Positions 54,851-64,000 of a stretch of DNA of 64,000 nt are shown in pieces (position 1 is the first letter of the stretch; every line of letters starts with the position of its first letter). A program made the position numbers and the translations under genes. Source of the DNA: [Actinobacillus] rossii (GTDB lineage: Bacteria > Pseudomonadota > Gammaproteobacteria > Enterobacterales > Pasteurellaceae); NCBI GenBank assembly GCA_900444965.1, contig UFRQ01000003.1:2108001-2172000 (forward strand), given 5' to 3'. The notes beneath the pieces are model-generated. The model did no database searches. It saw only the letters and a list, made by a program, of their open reading frames with translations, and was not told the origin of the DNA.

Positions 54851-55250
54851 CACGTCTTTTCACCATTATGTACATCACAGGTTCTTTTTGAATAGCTGCT
54901 AAGGTTTCCATTAAAATATCTACCCAATGTTGATATTCTTCACTTAACTCCGCATAAGCATCATCAAAGGCTCTCGCCAATAAATTTACATGACTACTAT
55001 CAATAGTAATTTCACCGAAACGAAGTAATCCTGTTAATTTTCGTTTTGCTTCACCTTCAGGGAATTGCGCCACAAAGTGTTGATAATCACCATAATCGCA
55101 GACTAACAGTTTTTTAAAACAATCAATTACGCCGACGTGATGGCCAATCGCCAAGGAATAATACATAACTTGTTGCGCTTGCTCTGGCACTTGCGATTCA
55201 TTTTCAACAAAACGTTGGTTTAATAGATAAAAAATCACTTGCGTTGTCAT
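54843..55250 (-). CDS. hycH: Formate hydrogenlyase maturation protein HycH
   Basis: The 135-residue protein matches HycH/HyfJ: the VIFYLLNQRFVE start, YYSLAIGHHVGVIDCFK (about 30-46) and the long C-terminal helix. HycH is needed for maturation of the large hydrogenase subunit but is not in the final complex. It lies 9 nt after hycG and overlaps hycI by 8 nt. Confidence 0.87.
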   Translation of the reverse strand: MTTQVIFYLLNQRFVENESQVPEQAQQVMYYSLAIGHHVGVIDCFKKLLVCDYGDYQHFVAQFPEGEAKRKLTGLLRFGEITIDSSHVNLLARAFDDAYAELSEEYQHWVDILMETLAAIQKEPVMYIMVKRRDG

Positions 55251-55259
55251 AGGATGTCC

Positions 55260-56036
55260 TTATCCCGAAAATGGCATACTAATAGAATGTAATCGATTAA
55301 GAATTTCCGTTAAACGCGGATCACCTTCTCGTTCCAAATATTCGCCTAAACGCACACCAAAAGGCACGCTATCTTTTTCGCTCATCATTCGCATAAATTG
55401 ATCAGCGATATCGCCGCCTTGACGATAACCCGCCAAACGACGCGCTTCACGCTCTAGACTGACACGTAAGTCGTACGGAATATTCGGGAAACGTACTTGT
55501 GCTTGCGCATTGCTATCTGCTACTTCATGTTTACCTTTTAGTTTTTGATCCAATAAACCTAATGCCATAGCAAAACCGTAAATGGTTGCGGCTGGTGTCG
55601 GTGGGCAACCTGGAATATAGACGTCAATCGGCACAATTTGATCACTTCCACCCCAAACACAATAAAGATCGTGGAAAATTCCACCACCACAACCACATGC
55701 ACCATAGGAAATACAAATTTTTGGATCGGGTGCTGCTTGATAAGCACGCATTGCGGGTGTACGCATCGCACGAGTCACTGCGCCAGTAAACAATAAAATA
55801 TCCGCATGACGTGGAGAGGCAACCACTTTGATCCCGAAACGCTCCGCATCAAAAGTTGGCGTTATGGTACTGAAAATTTCAATTTCACATCCGTTACAAC
55901 CACCACAGTCCACACGATAAACATAGGCAGAGCGTTGAATATCTTTCAATAAGGTTTGTTTCATTTTCGCCAACTGTTCATCTACATTAAACGGCGTGGA
56001 AATGCCATTTACTGGCATTGGAATTTGCGTGTTCAT
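55260..56036 (-). CDS. hycG: Hydrogenase small subunit HycG/HyfI
   Basis: This 258-residue NuoB-like protein holds the 4Fe-4S cluster next to the NiFe site. The Cys ligands are visible in [11 protein letters not shown] (about 44-54), YGACGCGGG (about 110-118) and GCPPTP (about 143-148). It overlaps hycF by 4 nt. It passes electrons from the ferredoxin subunit to HycE at the cytoplasmic face of the membrane. Confidence 0.93.
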   Translation of the reverse strand: MNTQIPMPVNGISTPFNVDEQLAKMKQTLLKDIQRSAYVYRVDCGGCNGCEIEIFSTITPTFDAERFGIKVVASPRHADILLFTGAVTRAMRTPAMRAYQAAPDPKICISYGACGCGGGIFHDLYCVWGGSDQIVPIDVYIPGCPPTPAATIYGFAMALGLLDQKLKGKHEVADSNAQAQVRFPNIPYDLRVSLEREARRLAGYRQGGDIADQFMRMMSEKDSVPFGVRLGEYLEREGDPRLTEILNRLHSISMPFSG

Positions 56037-56605
56037 TTGTTTACCTCCCTGTGATCAAATGCACTTAATTTAAGATGCATATGACGCTCCATTCCTGCTG
56101 TTTTCTCTAAACTGTTCTGACGCTTACAATCTGGACAAGTATGTAAAACAGATAATTTTTGTTGTACCGATGTATCACCCTGTTCTATCTGTTTTAATAA
56201 TTCAACTGTATAGTTCAGCTCTTTATTTGAGATAAATGGTTTTCCGCATTGTTGGCAGTTTGTCGTAGTGAAAGTGGTTTCTTGATAGAGATCTTGTTTG
56301 TTTGCTACTGACAATTCAAAATCTTGAGTTAAACGAATCGCTTTCGTTGGACAAACTTCTTCACAACGTCCACAGAAAATACAACGACCTAAAAATAATG
56401 ACCACACACGCTCACCATTTTCTGGGTTGGTTCGCATCGTCAATGCGTTAGCTGGACATGCCATTGTACAAGCAGCACAAACAATACATTGATCGGAATT
56501 TAATTCAGGTTTACCACGAAAATCGGGATCCACTTCATAAGGTTTGAAAGGATATTTTGTGGTAGCATCCCCTGTTTTAAATACTGTTTTAAGTAACTTA
56601 AACAT
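56033..56605 (-). CDS. hycF: Ferredoxin-type subunit HycF/HyfH
   Basis: The 190-residue protein carries two 4Fe-4S motifs, [12 protein letters not shown] (about 41-52) and [12 protein letters not shown] (about 75-86), homologous to NuoI, and a C-terminal tail with two further CxxC pairs (CQQC, CPDC) that may bind zinc or iron. It links HycG and the formate dehydrogenase side. It sits 11 nt after hycE. Confidence 0.9.
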   Translation of the reverse strand: MFKLLKTVFKTGDATTKYPFKPYEVDPDFRGKPELNSDQCIVCAACTMACPANALTMRTNPENGERVWSLFLGRCIFCGRCEEVCPTKAIRLTQDFELSVANKQDLYQETTFTTTNCQQCGKPFISNKELNYTVELLKQIEQGDTSVQQKLSVLHTCPDCKRQNSLEKTAGMERHMHLKLSAFDHREVNK

Positions 56606-56616
56606 TCTCTACCTCC

Positions 56617-58347
56617 CTATTTCAATGGTGAGTTTTTGCGCTCAATACCGTAGCGTTCAATTTCTTTATATTCTACGGTTCTTGCTTTTTTCTTACGCAC
56701 GTCCACCACAGTGACACGGTCGGTACAAGAGTAGCAAGGGTCAACACTACCGATAATTAATGGTGCATCTGATACCGTATTACCACGTAGCATATAACGC
56801 AATACTGGCCAGTTAGCATAGGTTGCAGCGCGACAACGCCAACGATAAAGTTTTTGGTTATCGCCCAACATTGACCAGTGAATATCTTCACCGCGCGGTG
56901 CTTCTGTAATACCTAAAGCAAAACGTCCCGGTTTATAAGTAAAGCCTTCCGCTAATAATTCGCCACTCGGTAAATTATCTACCATGTATTCAATGATGCG
57001 AATGCTTTCAAATAATTCATTAATCCGCACAGAGACGCGAGACATCACATCACAATTATCCGCTGTAAAGATTTCAAATGGTACATCACCATAACCAGAG
57101 AATGGATGCACTTTACGCACATCGCGCGTAAAACCACTACCACGCACCATCGGTCCTACCGGACTGTAATCCCGCGCGATATTTTTCTCTAAGCGCCCCA
57201 CATTGACGGTACGTTGCTCGATATTTGGTGTATTTAATAAAATATCCACCAATTCTTTCGAACCATCACGGATTTCGCGGATAAGTTTGATACATTCTTG
57301 GCGTTGATGTTTCAACATATCGCGACGCACACCGCCGATAAGATTAATACCGTAAGTTTTACGCGCACCGGTTAACACTTCCGCTAAGGTCATGGATTTT
57401 TCACGCACACGGAAAAATTGCATAAAGCCTGTATCAAAACCCACAAAGTGGCTAGATAACCCGATATTTAATAAATGGCTGTGTAAACGTTCCACTTCAA
57501 GCAAAATCGCACGAATCCATTGCGCCCGTTGTGGAACCACCAACCCTAATGCATTTTCCACCGAATTGGCATAGGCAACGCTGTGAGTAAAACCGCAAAT
57601 ACCACATACACGGTCAGCTAAGAACGTCACTTCATCATAGCCCATGCGGGTTTCTGCTAATTTTTCCATGCCACGATGCACATAGAACAAGCGGTAATCC
57701 GCATCAATAATATCTTCCCCGTCCACAAACAAACGGAAATGTCCCGGTTCGTCCGAAGTGATATGCAACGGTCCAATCGGCACAATACGCGCTTCGCCTT
57801 TTTCATTGATAAATTCATAGGTTTCCGTTGCTGTCGTTGGATCTGGACGCAAACGGTAGTCCATAGAATCTTTACGCAACGGATGCAAATCATCAGGCCA
57901 ATCATCCGGTAATACCAAACGACGTTGATCCGGTAAACCAACCGCTTTCAAGCCGAACATATCAAAGAGTTCACGTTCGCCCCAAACTGCCGCGGGGACT
58001 TTTGGTGTAACGGATGGAAATTCTAACGAAACGGCATCCACCAAGGCTTTAATGGTGACAAACGTTTTGACTTCACCTTCCATTGAAAGCACATAATAAA
58101 CCGCATAATGACCGTTCATTGCACGTTCGTCATTACCGAACACCAGAGGCAACCAACCCTCATGTTGGTAATAAAGATACGCCACAACATCAGGTAACAT
58201 ATTGGTTTTAATCGTCAATGTAACTTGATTTGGGGTTGACCATTCTTCGTCTAAAATCGTATGTGGGAATTGCTGATTAATCGCTTCAATATAATTTTTA
58301 CCCAGCATTTTGGTCGGATCGACCGTCGTATTTTTTGTTAATTCCAT
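56617..58347 (-). CDS. hycE: Hydrogenase large subunit HycE/HyfG
   Basis: The 576-residue NiFe-hydrogenase large subunit has an N-terminal NuoC-like domain (about 1-170) and a NuoD-like catalytic domain. The nickel ligands lie in RVCGICGFTHS and DPCYSCTDR, and a C-terminal tail of about 32 residues (TVVDVRKKKARTVEYKEIER onward) is the HycI cleavage product. ATG 58347 has the strong site AGGAGG 5 nt away, so the 13 extra open codons are excluded. It reduces protons to H2 using formate electrons. Confidence 0.95.
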   Translation of the reverse strand: MELTKNTTVDPTKMLGKNYIEAINQQFPHTILDEEWSTPNQVTLTIKTNMLPDVVAYLYYQHEGWLPLVFGNDERAMNGHYAVYYVLSMEGEVKTFVTIKALVDAVSLEFPSVTPKVPAAVWGERELFDMFGLKAVGLPDQRRLVLPDDWPDDLHPLRKDSMDYRLRPDPTTATETYEFINEKGEARIVPIGPLHITSDEPGHFRLFVDGEDIIDADYRLFYVHRGMEKLAETRMGYDEVTFLADRVCGICGFTHSVAYANSVENALGLVVPQRAQWIRAILLEVERLHSHLLNIGLSSHFVGFDTGFMQFFRVREKSMTLAEVLTGARKTYGINLIGGVRRDMLKHQRQECIKLIREIRDGSKELVDILLNTPNIEQRTVNVGRLEKNIARDYSPVGPMVRGSGFTRDVRKVHPFSGYGDVPFEIFTADNCDVMSRVSVRINELFESIRIIEYMVDNLPSGELLAEGFTYKPGRFALGITEAPRGEDIHWSMLGDNQKLYRWRCRAATYANWPVLRYMLRGNTVSDAPLIIGSVDPCYSCTDRVTVVDVRKKKARTVEYKEIERYGIERKNSPLK

Positions 58348-58364
58348 TTTTTCCTCCTGTCGAT

Positions 58365-59903
58365 CTACTGACCTAAGCTCTGCCAAGGTAATACCAACAT
58401 ATCACCGAAAGAAACATTATCTTGCCCTAAGATAATCCCGACCGAATTTTTGAGTAGTTGCAAAATCGGATCAGCAATATAAAGCCCCATTACAAACATG
58501 ATGACCAAAAGAGCAATCATCGGTACCAAACTGACATAACTGACTTCACCTTGTTGAACATGTTCAGGTTGTTTACCTAATACGGTTTTCAATACCATTA
58601 TAGTTAATCCTGCTAATACAATTGTGAGCAGAATCAAACAAACAACAACTAACCATGTTTTTTCAGCATAAATACCAGCTGCCACAATACTGAATTCGCT
58701 GACAAAGATATTAAATGGAGGAATACCACCTAAAGCCAATAAACCACCAGCAAAAAGCACCGCACTTATTGGTGCAACTCGCCACAAACCACGGACTTGG
58801 TTCATATCGCGAGTTTTATACTTCAATAGAATGTTACCAGACGCACAAAACAATAAGGTTTTTGCTAAACTATGGTTAATAGTGTGTAACAAACCTGCAA
58901 AAACCCCAAGCGGACCACCTAAACCGAATGCAAAGCTAATTAGCCCCATATTTTCGATACTGGAATACGCCAATAAACGTTTAATATCAAATTGCATAAT
59001 GATAAATAACGCAGCAACTGCAACCGTAATCAAACCGAAAATCAACAATAAGATTTGCGGATAACTTTCACCTACCGCTTTGCTGACCAATACGTAGTAG
59101 CGCAATACCACTAACATCGCGCAATTTAGCAAGACAGCAGATAAAATTGCACTCACTGGGCTAGGTGCTTCACTGTGTGCATCTGGCAACCAAGTATGCA
59201 TCGGAAATAGACCGCACTTAGTACCAAAGCCAATCAGAATAAACACAAAGGCAAGGTGCATTAAGGTACTATTTAAACCACTAGCTTGTTGATTGATTTC
59301 AGACCAAAAAATCGCTTGTGTTGGATCTGCAAGTAAACTATTCGCATCTGAGAATGTTAGGATCGTGCCGTACAATCCAAATGCCACCCCAACTGAACAG
59401 ATCACGATATATTTCCATGCAGCCTCAAGCGAAGTGCGATGTTTGTAAGTGCCGACTAAAAATGCTGAACTCAAGGTTGTCGCTTCAATCGCAACCCACA
59501 TCAAAATAATATTATTGGTCGTCACTGAGATAAGCATAGTGAAAAAGAACAAATGCAAAAATCCGTGATAATTGTTATAAGTTCTCGCATCAATATGCCC
59601 ATCTTGAAATTCATGATTCATATAACCAATTGAATACACACCAGCCAACGAACCAACAATTCCAATCAATCCAATGAAAATCGCACTTAAACTATCAATA
59701 TAAATCCAATGGTTTAACGCGATTAATTGTTGATAAGTCAACACATCCGCAATCACCTTTAATGAAAATACAAACATTAAAAATAATCCCGTAACATGAA
59801 GTGCAGTACAAAGTTTGCGATTTTCTTGAGATCGCAACGCAAAGCACGCTAACGAAATCGCCAAAGGTGCGATCAATAACGCATAAATCCATTCTGTACT
59901 CAT
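58365..59903 (-). CDS. hyfF: Hydrogenase-4 membrane subunit HyfF
   Basis: The 512-residue antiporter-like (NuoN/M/L) protein has about 13-14 membrane helices. The conserved WVAIEATTLSSAFLVGTYKH with its Glu, the LLPDAHSEAPSPVSAILSAVLLN block, and LHTINHSLAKTLLFCASGNI with its Lys are visible. It is a Hyf-specific proton-channel type subunit absent from the Hyc complex. It is 17 nt upstream of hycE. Confidence 0.92.
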   Translation of the reverse strand: MSTEWIYALLIAPLAISLACFALRSQENRKLCTALHVTGLFLMFVFSLKVIADVLTYQQLIALNHWIYIDSLSAIFIGLIGIVGSLAGVYSIGYMNHEFQDGHIDARTYNNYHGFLHLFFFTMLISVTTNNIILMWVAIEATTLSSAFLVGTYKHRTSLEAAWKYIVICSVGVAFGLYGTILTFSDANSLLADPTQAIFWSEINQQASGLNSTLMHLAFVFILIGFGTKCGLFPMHTWLPDAHSEAPSPVSAILSAVLLNCAMLVVLRYYVLVSKAVGESYPQILLLIFGLITVAVAALFIIMQFDIKRLLAYSSIENMGLISFAFGLGGPLGVFAGLLHTINHSLAKTLLFCASGNILLKYKTRDMNQVRGLWRVAPISAVLFAGGLLALGGIPPFNIFVSEFSIVAAGIYAEKTWLVVVCLILLTIVLAGLTIMVLKTVLGKQPEHVQQGEVSYVSLVPMIALLVIMFVMGLYIADPILQLLKNSVGIILGQDNVSFGDMLVLPWQSLGQ

Positions 59904-59908
59904 TTGCG

Positions 59909-60547
59909 TTACCCCTTCAATTCCATAAGTTGTTTTGCATCTAAGCTATGTAATTGACGGTAAATTTTATTGACTAAAACCACCATAATAATCACTGCAA
60001 AGATAGCATCCGTTGCTACACCGATTTCCACCAATTCTGGTGCTTTATTAGCCAATAATGCCAAAGTTAAATGGGAGCCGTTTTCCATTAAGCAATACCC
60101 AAAAACTTGTTTTAGGATATTACGCTGACTCACAATGCAAAGTAATCCAAGTAAGAAGTGGCCTAATGACACTGACAACACAGGTTTTAAATGAGTCACC
60201 AAAGGCAATTCAATTGGCGTGACGACGAAATAGCACACTACGACAATGGCAGCCACAATAGGAATTAACCAAGCATTATTTAACCCGCCTGCAATATTTT
60301 CATCACCCAATTTTTTGGTGGCATAAAATAAAATTGCAGGAACAAGCAAGACTTTAGTAATAAATGCGCCAATTGACCACATATAGAGTTCGTGCGCTTG
60401 CATTTCTTTCGCTAAACATACAAATAACACGACTAAGACCAAGGACTGTAACGCATAAAAAATCGCTGATTTTTTCGCGCCTTTCGCGGCAATTACACAA
60501 AGTGAAGTCAGAATAAGTAATCCCGCTAAGCTATTAATTATCAACAT
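59909..60547 (-). CDS. hyfE: Hydrogenase-4 membrane subunit HyfE
   Basis: The 212-residue NuoK/MnhC-like protein has about six to seven membrane helices, with the GYCLMENGSHLTLALLA segment (about 150-166) containing the family Glu. It is part of the Hyf membrane arm. It lies 5 nt before hyfF and 10 nt after hyfD, one polycistron. Confidence 0.92.
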   Translation of the reverse strand: MLIINSLAGLLILTSLCVIAAKGAKKSAIFYALQSLVLVVLFVCLAKEMQAHELYMWSIGAFITKVLLVPAILFYATKKLGDENIAGGLNNAWLIPIVAAIVVVCYFVVTPIELPLVTHLKPVLSVSLGHFLLGLLCIVSQRNILKQVFGYCLMENGSHLTLALLANKAPELVEIGVATDAIFAVIIMVVLVNKIYRQLHSLDAKQLMELKG

Positions 60548-60557
60548 ACTGCTCTCC

Positions 60558-61994
60558 TTAACTTAACCACCATGCAGCGATCACACTAGAAAATACTGAC
60601 ATTATCATTAACACAACTAATACGACGCTCATAGATAATGGTAGTGGCTGTGCTTGCATCACTTTTTCTGACGGTTGACCGATTACACATTGACCAAATT
60701 TGTAAAGTAACCATACAAAGGTCGCAATACTTTCTATCAAAGCAATAATCATTAATACTGCAATCCACGTATGCTCACTGCCTAAATCAAAACCCGCAGC
60801 AAATAATGGGAATTTACTAAAAAATCCATTAAACGGCGGTACACCAGCAATCGCTAATGCAGCAATACCAAAGCCAAGCCCCACTAAAGGCATAGTACGC
60901 ATAATGCCTTGTAAATAGGTCATTACCCTTGTGCCAGTGGCATAACTTAAGGAACCCGCAACCAAGAAAAATAAACTTTTTGCGAAAGCGTGGTTGAAAA
61001 TATAGGCAATCGCTGCCAGGAAAGCCAATTTAGATCCCAGCGCTGCCAATGATAAACCGATGAAAATATAGGCTAATTGGGTGATTGTTGAATACGCTAA
61101 TAGGCGTTTTAAATCCTGTTGCGGTAAATACATCAAGAAACCGTAAATCAAGGTAATCATCGCCATAACCAAACCAACTTGCCCAACAATCGCTGGAATC
61201 TCCCCGGCTGACATCACGGCTCTAGCAAAAATATACACCCCAACTTTCACCATAGATGCCGCATGCAAATAGGCACTGACTGGTGTAGGTGCTTCCATCG
61301 CATTTGGCAACCATATTTGCATTGGGAATTGCGCGGATTTCCCCCAAGCAGCAAATAACACCCCAAATAACACTACAGTTTTTGTAGTGGGATCCACATG
61401 TTCTAACGCGGTAATAGAGAAAGTACCTGATTTACTGAATAAGTAGGCGGCGGCAATATACAAACCAATCGCACCAATATGCGTGATGATTAATGCTTTC
61501 ATCGCTGAAGCCATCGCTTTTGGTGATTGATAATAGCTAATCAATCCCCACGAACAAGCTCCTGTGATTTCAAAAAATAACAGTTGCCCTATCAAGGTGG
61601 ATGACAACACTAATCCCGCCATTGCGCCCACAAACACAAGTAGCAACGCATAAAAACGTGGCAAGCCATTATGTGGATGTTCGCGGTTTTTATCAGTTAA
61701 ATATCCGCAAGAATATAATAGGATTAGAAAACCTAAGCCGACCACAGCAAAGCAGATTAATGTGCTGACAGCGTCCAATGTCACACCAAAGACCGTAGTT
61801 TGAGCAAATTGTAATAGGTCATAGGTGATTGTTGCTCGTCCAGCCGCATACCATTGCTGTGCTAAAACTAAGCTAAGTAAGGTTGTAAGTGCGGCGAAAA
61901 TTGTGGCAATTTTATCGAAATGCCGTTTACTCGCCCCCACTATAAATGCCCCCACAAAAGGCAATATGATTGTAATTAGAGCTAAAGTATCCAT
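60558..61994 (-). CDS. hyfD: Hydrogenase-4 membrane subunit HyfD
   Basis: The 478-residue antiporter-like subunit has about 14 membrane helices and the family landmarks LFFEITGACSWGLISYYQ (Glu), QIWLPNAMEAPTPVSAYLHAASMVKVG and IFNHAFAKSLFFLVAGSL. Length agrees with E. coli HyfD (479). It would form one of three proton paths of the FHL-2 type complex with HyfB and HyfF. Confidence 0.92.
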   Translation of the reverse strand: MDTLALITIILPFVGAFIVGASKRHFDKIATIFAALTTLLSLVLAQQWYAAGRATITYDLLQFAQTTVFGVTLDAVSTLICFAVVGLGFLILLYSCGYLTDKNREHPHNGLPRFYALLLVFVGAMAGLVLSSTLIGQLLFFEITGACSWGLISYYQSPKAMASAMKALIITHIGAIGLYIAAAYLFSKSGTFSITALEHVDPTTKTVVLFGVLFAAWGKSAQFPMQIWLPNAMEAPTPVSAYLHAASMVKVGVYIFARAVMSAGEIPAIVGQVGLVMAMITLIYGFLMYLPQQDLKRLLAYSTITQLAYIFIGLSLAALGSKLAFLAAIAYIFNHAFAKSLFFLVAGSLSYATGTRVMTYLQGIMRTMPLVGLGFGIAALAIAGVPPFNGFFSKFPLFAAGFDLGSEHTWIAVLMIIALIESIATFVWLLYKFGQCVIGQPSEKVMQAQPLPLSMSVVLVVLMIMSVFSSVIAAWWLS

Positions 61995-62003
61995 TTTTCC
62001 TCC

Positions 62004-62963
62004 TTACAATCCAGTAAGATAAAACACAAAAGCCAGTACCGAAATACCAAAGCCGACCCGTGTAAATTTTCCCGTTAACATAAAACGTGTTCTTGCTAAA
62101 CTATTTTCAATCACACAAGCAATCACGTATGCAACCAACAATTTGATGAAGAAAAAAATCACACCAAAAATGACCGCACTTAATGTTAAGGATTCAGCTG
62201 AACCGAAAGGCAATAGCACACTAACAAAAATAGCTGCGACAACCATGGATTTCAAACTTAACCCAACTTTAATTAATGCTAACGCTGGACCAGAATATTC
62301 AGTCAATGGACCTTCTTGCAATTCTTGTTCCGCTTCCGCTAAATCGAAAGGAATTTTTCCCATTTCAATAAAAACGGCAAATGCACAAGCGACTAACGCC
62401 ATTAATGTCGCGATCGGATATTGCCATGAACTTGCTAAAGTCGTACTGATCACACCAAAATTAGTAGAGCCAACAATTAAAGCAATCACTAATAATGCCA
62501 ACATTAAAATCGGCTCCACTAACACACCCAAAGTTACTTCGCGACTCGCACCAAGACTAGAAAACGTACTGTTACTATCAAGACCCGCAATAGAAAAGAA
62601 GAAACGGAATAAGGCTAATAGATAGACTGCAGTAATCAAATCCCCACCTGCGCCAAAAGGCGATATGCGCGTAAATAATGGCAACCCCATCGCTACCACT
62701 AAAGTAGAGCTAAGCAACACATAAGGCATGCATTTTGATACCCAACCTGCATTTTCTGGCAATATGTTTTGACGTTTCATTAATTTGGCAATATCACGAT
62801 AATCTTGCAAAACGCCCGGTCCACGACGAGATTGAATTCGCGCACGAATCATTCTGGAAATGCCTGAAAACAGAGGTGCTAAAACTAACAATAATAGCGC
62901 TTGCACCACAGCAAGTAAGAACATGGCACTTGAAGTTGAGATTTCTGAAGGTAACGTAATCAT
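62004..62963 (-). CDS. hyfC: Hydrogenase-4 membrane subunit HyfC (NuoH-like)
   Basis: The 319-residue protein has about eight membrane helices and the NuoH family signature RIQSRRGPGVLQDYRDIAKLMKR (about 42-64) and FDLAEAEQELQEGPLTEYSG (about 203-222). It anchors the hydrophilic arm to the membrane. The start is 11 nt after hyfB. The length matches HyfC and HycD. Confidence 0.92.
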   Translation of the reverse strand: MITLPSEISTSSAMFLLAVVQALLLLVLAPLFSGISRMIRARIQSRRGPGVLQDYRDIAKLMKRQNILPENAGWVSKCMPYVLLSSTLVVAMGLPLFTRISPFGAGGDLITAVYLLALFRFFFSIAGLDSNSTFSSLGASREVTLGVLVEPILMLALLVIALIVGSTNFGVISTTLASSWQYPIATLMALVACAFAVFIEMGKIPFDLAEAEQELQEGPLTEYSGPALALIKVGLSLKSMVVAAIFVSVLLPFGSAESLTLSAVIFGVIFFFIKLLVAYVIACVIENSLARTRFMLTGKFTRVGFGISVLAFVFYLTGL

Positions 62964-62973
62964 CTTGCTCTCC

Positions 62974-64000
62974 TTACACCATAGCGATCGTTAATAACAA
63001 CACAATTAGTGCGATAACAAAGTACAAGCAATATACGCGGAAATCCCCACTTTGTAGCCACTGCAATTTTTGTGCTAATTTTGGCACGGCATAAGCAATC
63101 GGCATTGTTACCTTGTCTTCCCAAATCGGTTCTAATTTTGTTGCTCCCTGAATGGACATATTTAATCCTTTGTTGCCTATCGGCGCCGGATCTAAAATTT
63201 CACGAATACGATACAATGGTTTAAACATAGTACGTAATGCGTGAGTAAATCCACCAGCAGAAGATGCCATTCCAGATTCATAAGCATAACCACAAGCCCA
63301 TGGGTTGCCTTTCGGACTATCGGACAAACGATATTTTTGAGTTGCACGATAATAAATGAAAGGTAGGCAGAAGAAAGCAATTAACATAATAGTAATGATT
63401 GGCGTAGAAAGTGCAGTATAAGGTTCAGTGCTAGAGACCAATACCCCATTTTCTGCCAATGGGAAACTTTCTGTTTGGACAAGTGCGGTCGCAATTTTGC
63501 TAATTATTGGGGTAATCACTGAAGCACCCACACCTAATAAAACACAGAATAAAGCTAAAATAGCCATTGCCATCCACATGACTTTCGGTACTTCACGCGC
63601 AGCTTTCGCTTTTTCACTACGAGGTTGACCACCAAAGCTAATACCGTACACTTTAACAAAACAAAGCGCTGCTAACGCCCCCGTTAATGCCAACATAACA
63701 ATGGCAATCGGACCACTAATTTTTAGTACAAAGCTCCCTTGTTGACTTAATACGAATAAAGATTGATAAGTAAACCATTCACTCACGAATCCGTTGAATG
63801 GTGGTAACGCAGAAATTGCCATCGTACCTATCAAGAAACAGAATGCGGTATAAGGCATTAATTTACCCAAACCACCCATTAAATCCATATCCTTTGTATG
63901 CAAACGATACATTACCGAACCCGCACCAAGGAATAATAGTCCTTTGAAAACCGCATGGTTTAATAAGTGGTATAAACCGCCCAATAAGCCTACAGTAGCC
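62974..64000 (-). CDS. hyfB: Hydrogenase-4 membrane subunit HyfB, start beyond the window
   Basis: The C-terminal 342 codons of a NuoL-type subunit: LLNHAVFKGLLFLGAGSVMYRLHTKDMD, ISALPPFNGFVSEWFTYQSL, and the long C-terminal tail ending in a last membrane helix (about the final 22 residues). The frame is open to the window edge, so the first about 330 codons are missing. It is probably hyfB, the second gene of the operon after any hyfA. Confidence 0.92.
   Translation of the reverse strand, partial: ATVGLLGGLYHLLNHAVFKGLLFLGAGSVMYRLHTKDMDLMGGLGKLMPYTAFCFLIGTMAISALPPFNGFVSEWFTYQSLFVLSQQGSFVLKISGPIAIVMLALTGALAALCFVKVYGISFGGQPRSEKAKAAREVPKVMWMAMAILALFCVLLGVGASVITPIISKIATALVQTESFPLAENGVLVSSTEPYTALSTPIITIMLIAFFCLPFIYYRATQKYRLSDSPKGNPWACGYAYESGMASSAGGFTHALRTMFKPLYRIREILDPAPIGNKGLNMSIQGATKLEPIWEDKVTMPIAYAVPKLAQKLQWLQSGDFRVYCLYFVIALIVLLLTIAMV

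Noticed and set aside
1..64000. CRISPR arrays and rRNA genes
   Set aside because: No regularly spaced repeat-spacer pattern and no rRNA sequence were seen; the iteron modules have unequal spacing and are too few.

Overview
The window reads as a Haemophilus-type chromosome (Pasteurellaceae, probably H. parainfluenzae-like). The 9-base DNA uptake word AAGTGCGGT and its complement recur throughout, often as inverted pairs that double as terminators. Gene blocks such as pyrF-lapB-lapA-ihfB-rpsA-cmk, slt-trpR-mtgA and topB-secG match Haemophilus order. The species is inferred from family knowledge, not from any database search.

Layout. 1-12 kb: housekeeping genes (SirB2 family, yciH, pyrF, lapBA, ihfB, rpsA, cmk, a DUF535 gene, slt-trpR-mtgA, an LtaS-like phosphoglycerol transferase). 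12-17 kb: a soluble, cysteine-type, NAD-linked formate dehydrogenase pair behind a likely FNR box. 17-19.5 kb: topB, secG and tRNA-Leu(GAG). 19.5-33.4 kb: an intact-looking element in the 3' end of that tRNA. It carries a P4-type integrase, a primase-helicase, AlpA, terminases, HNH nuclease, portal, protease, HK97-type capsid and head connectors, but no tail or lysis genes, which is the gene set of a capsid-forming phage-inducible chromosomal island (cf-PICI). Two copies of an iteron-bearing module lie near its ends in opposite orientation.

33.4-49.9 kb: a second, decayed element in tandem at the same site. Its integrase is cut off at an IS481-family insertion that also truncates a yejK-like gene. 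It then holds the early region of a Mu/B3-like transposable phage (repressor, Ner-like, A, B, Gam, ANR, GemA, Mor) with several frameshifts, a tape-measure fragment joined to a frameshifted P2/HP1-type HUH replication gene, a second AlpA gene, an IS1595-family (IS1016-like) copy and a third att-like repeat.

50-52 kb: a perfect FNR box and promoter ahead of about 100 nt of non-coding DNA ending in a strong terminator (candidate anaerobic small RNA), then ettA. 52-64 kb: a formate hydrogenlyase of the Hyf (FHL-2) type, hyfB-C-D-E-F-hycE-hycF-hycG-hycH-hycI-fdhF, on the minus strand. FdhF has an in-frame UGA at codon 140 with a bacterial SECIS-like hairpin, so it is a selenoprotein. hyfB runs off the window end. 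The two formate dehydrogenases would route formate either to NAD(H) or, via FdhF, HycG/HycE and the proton-pumping-type Hyf membrane subunits, to H2.
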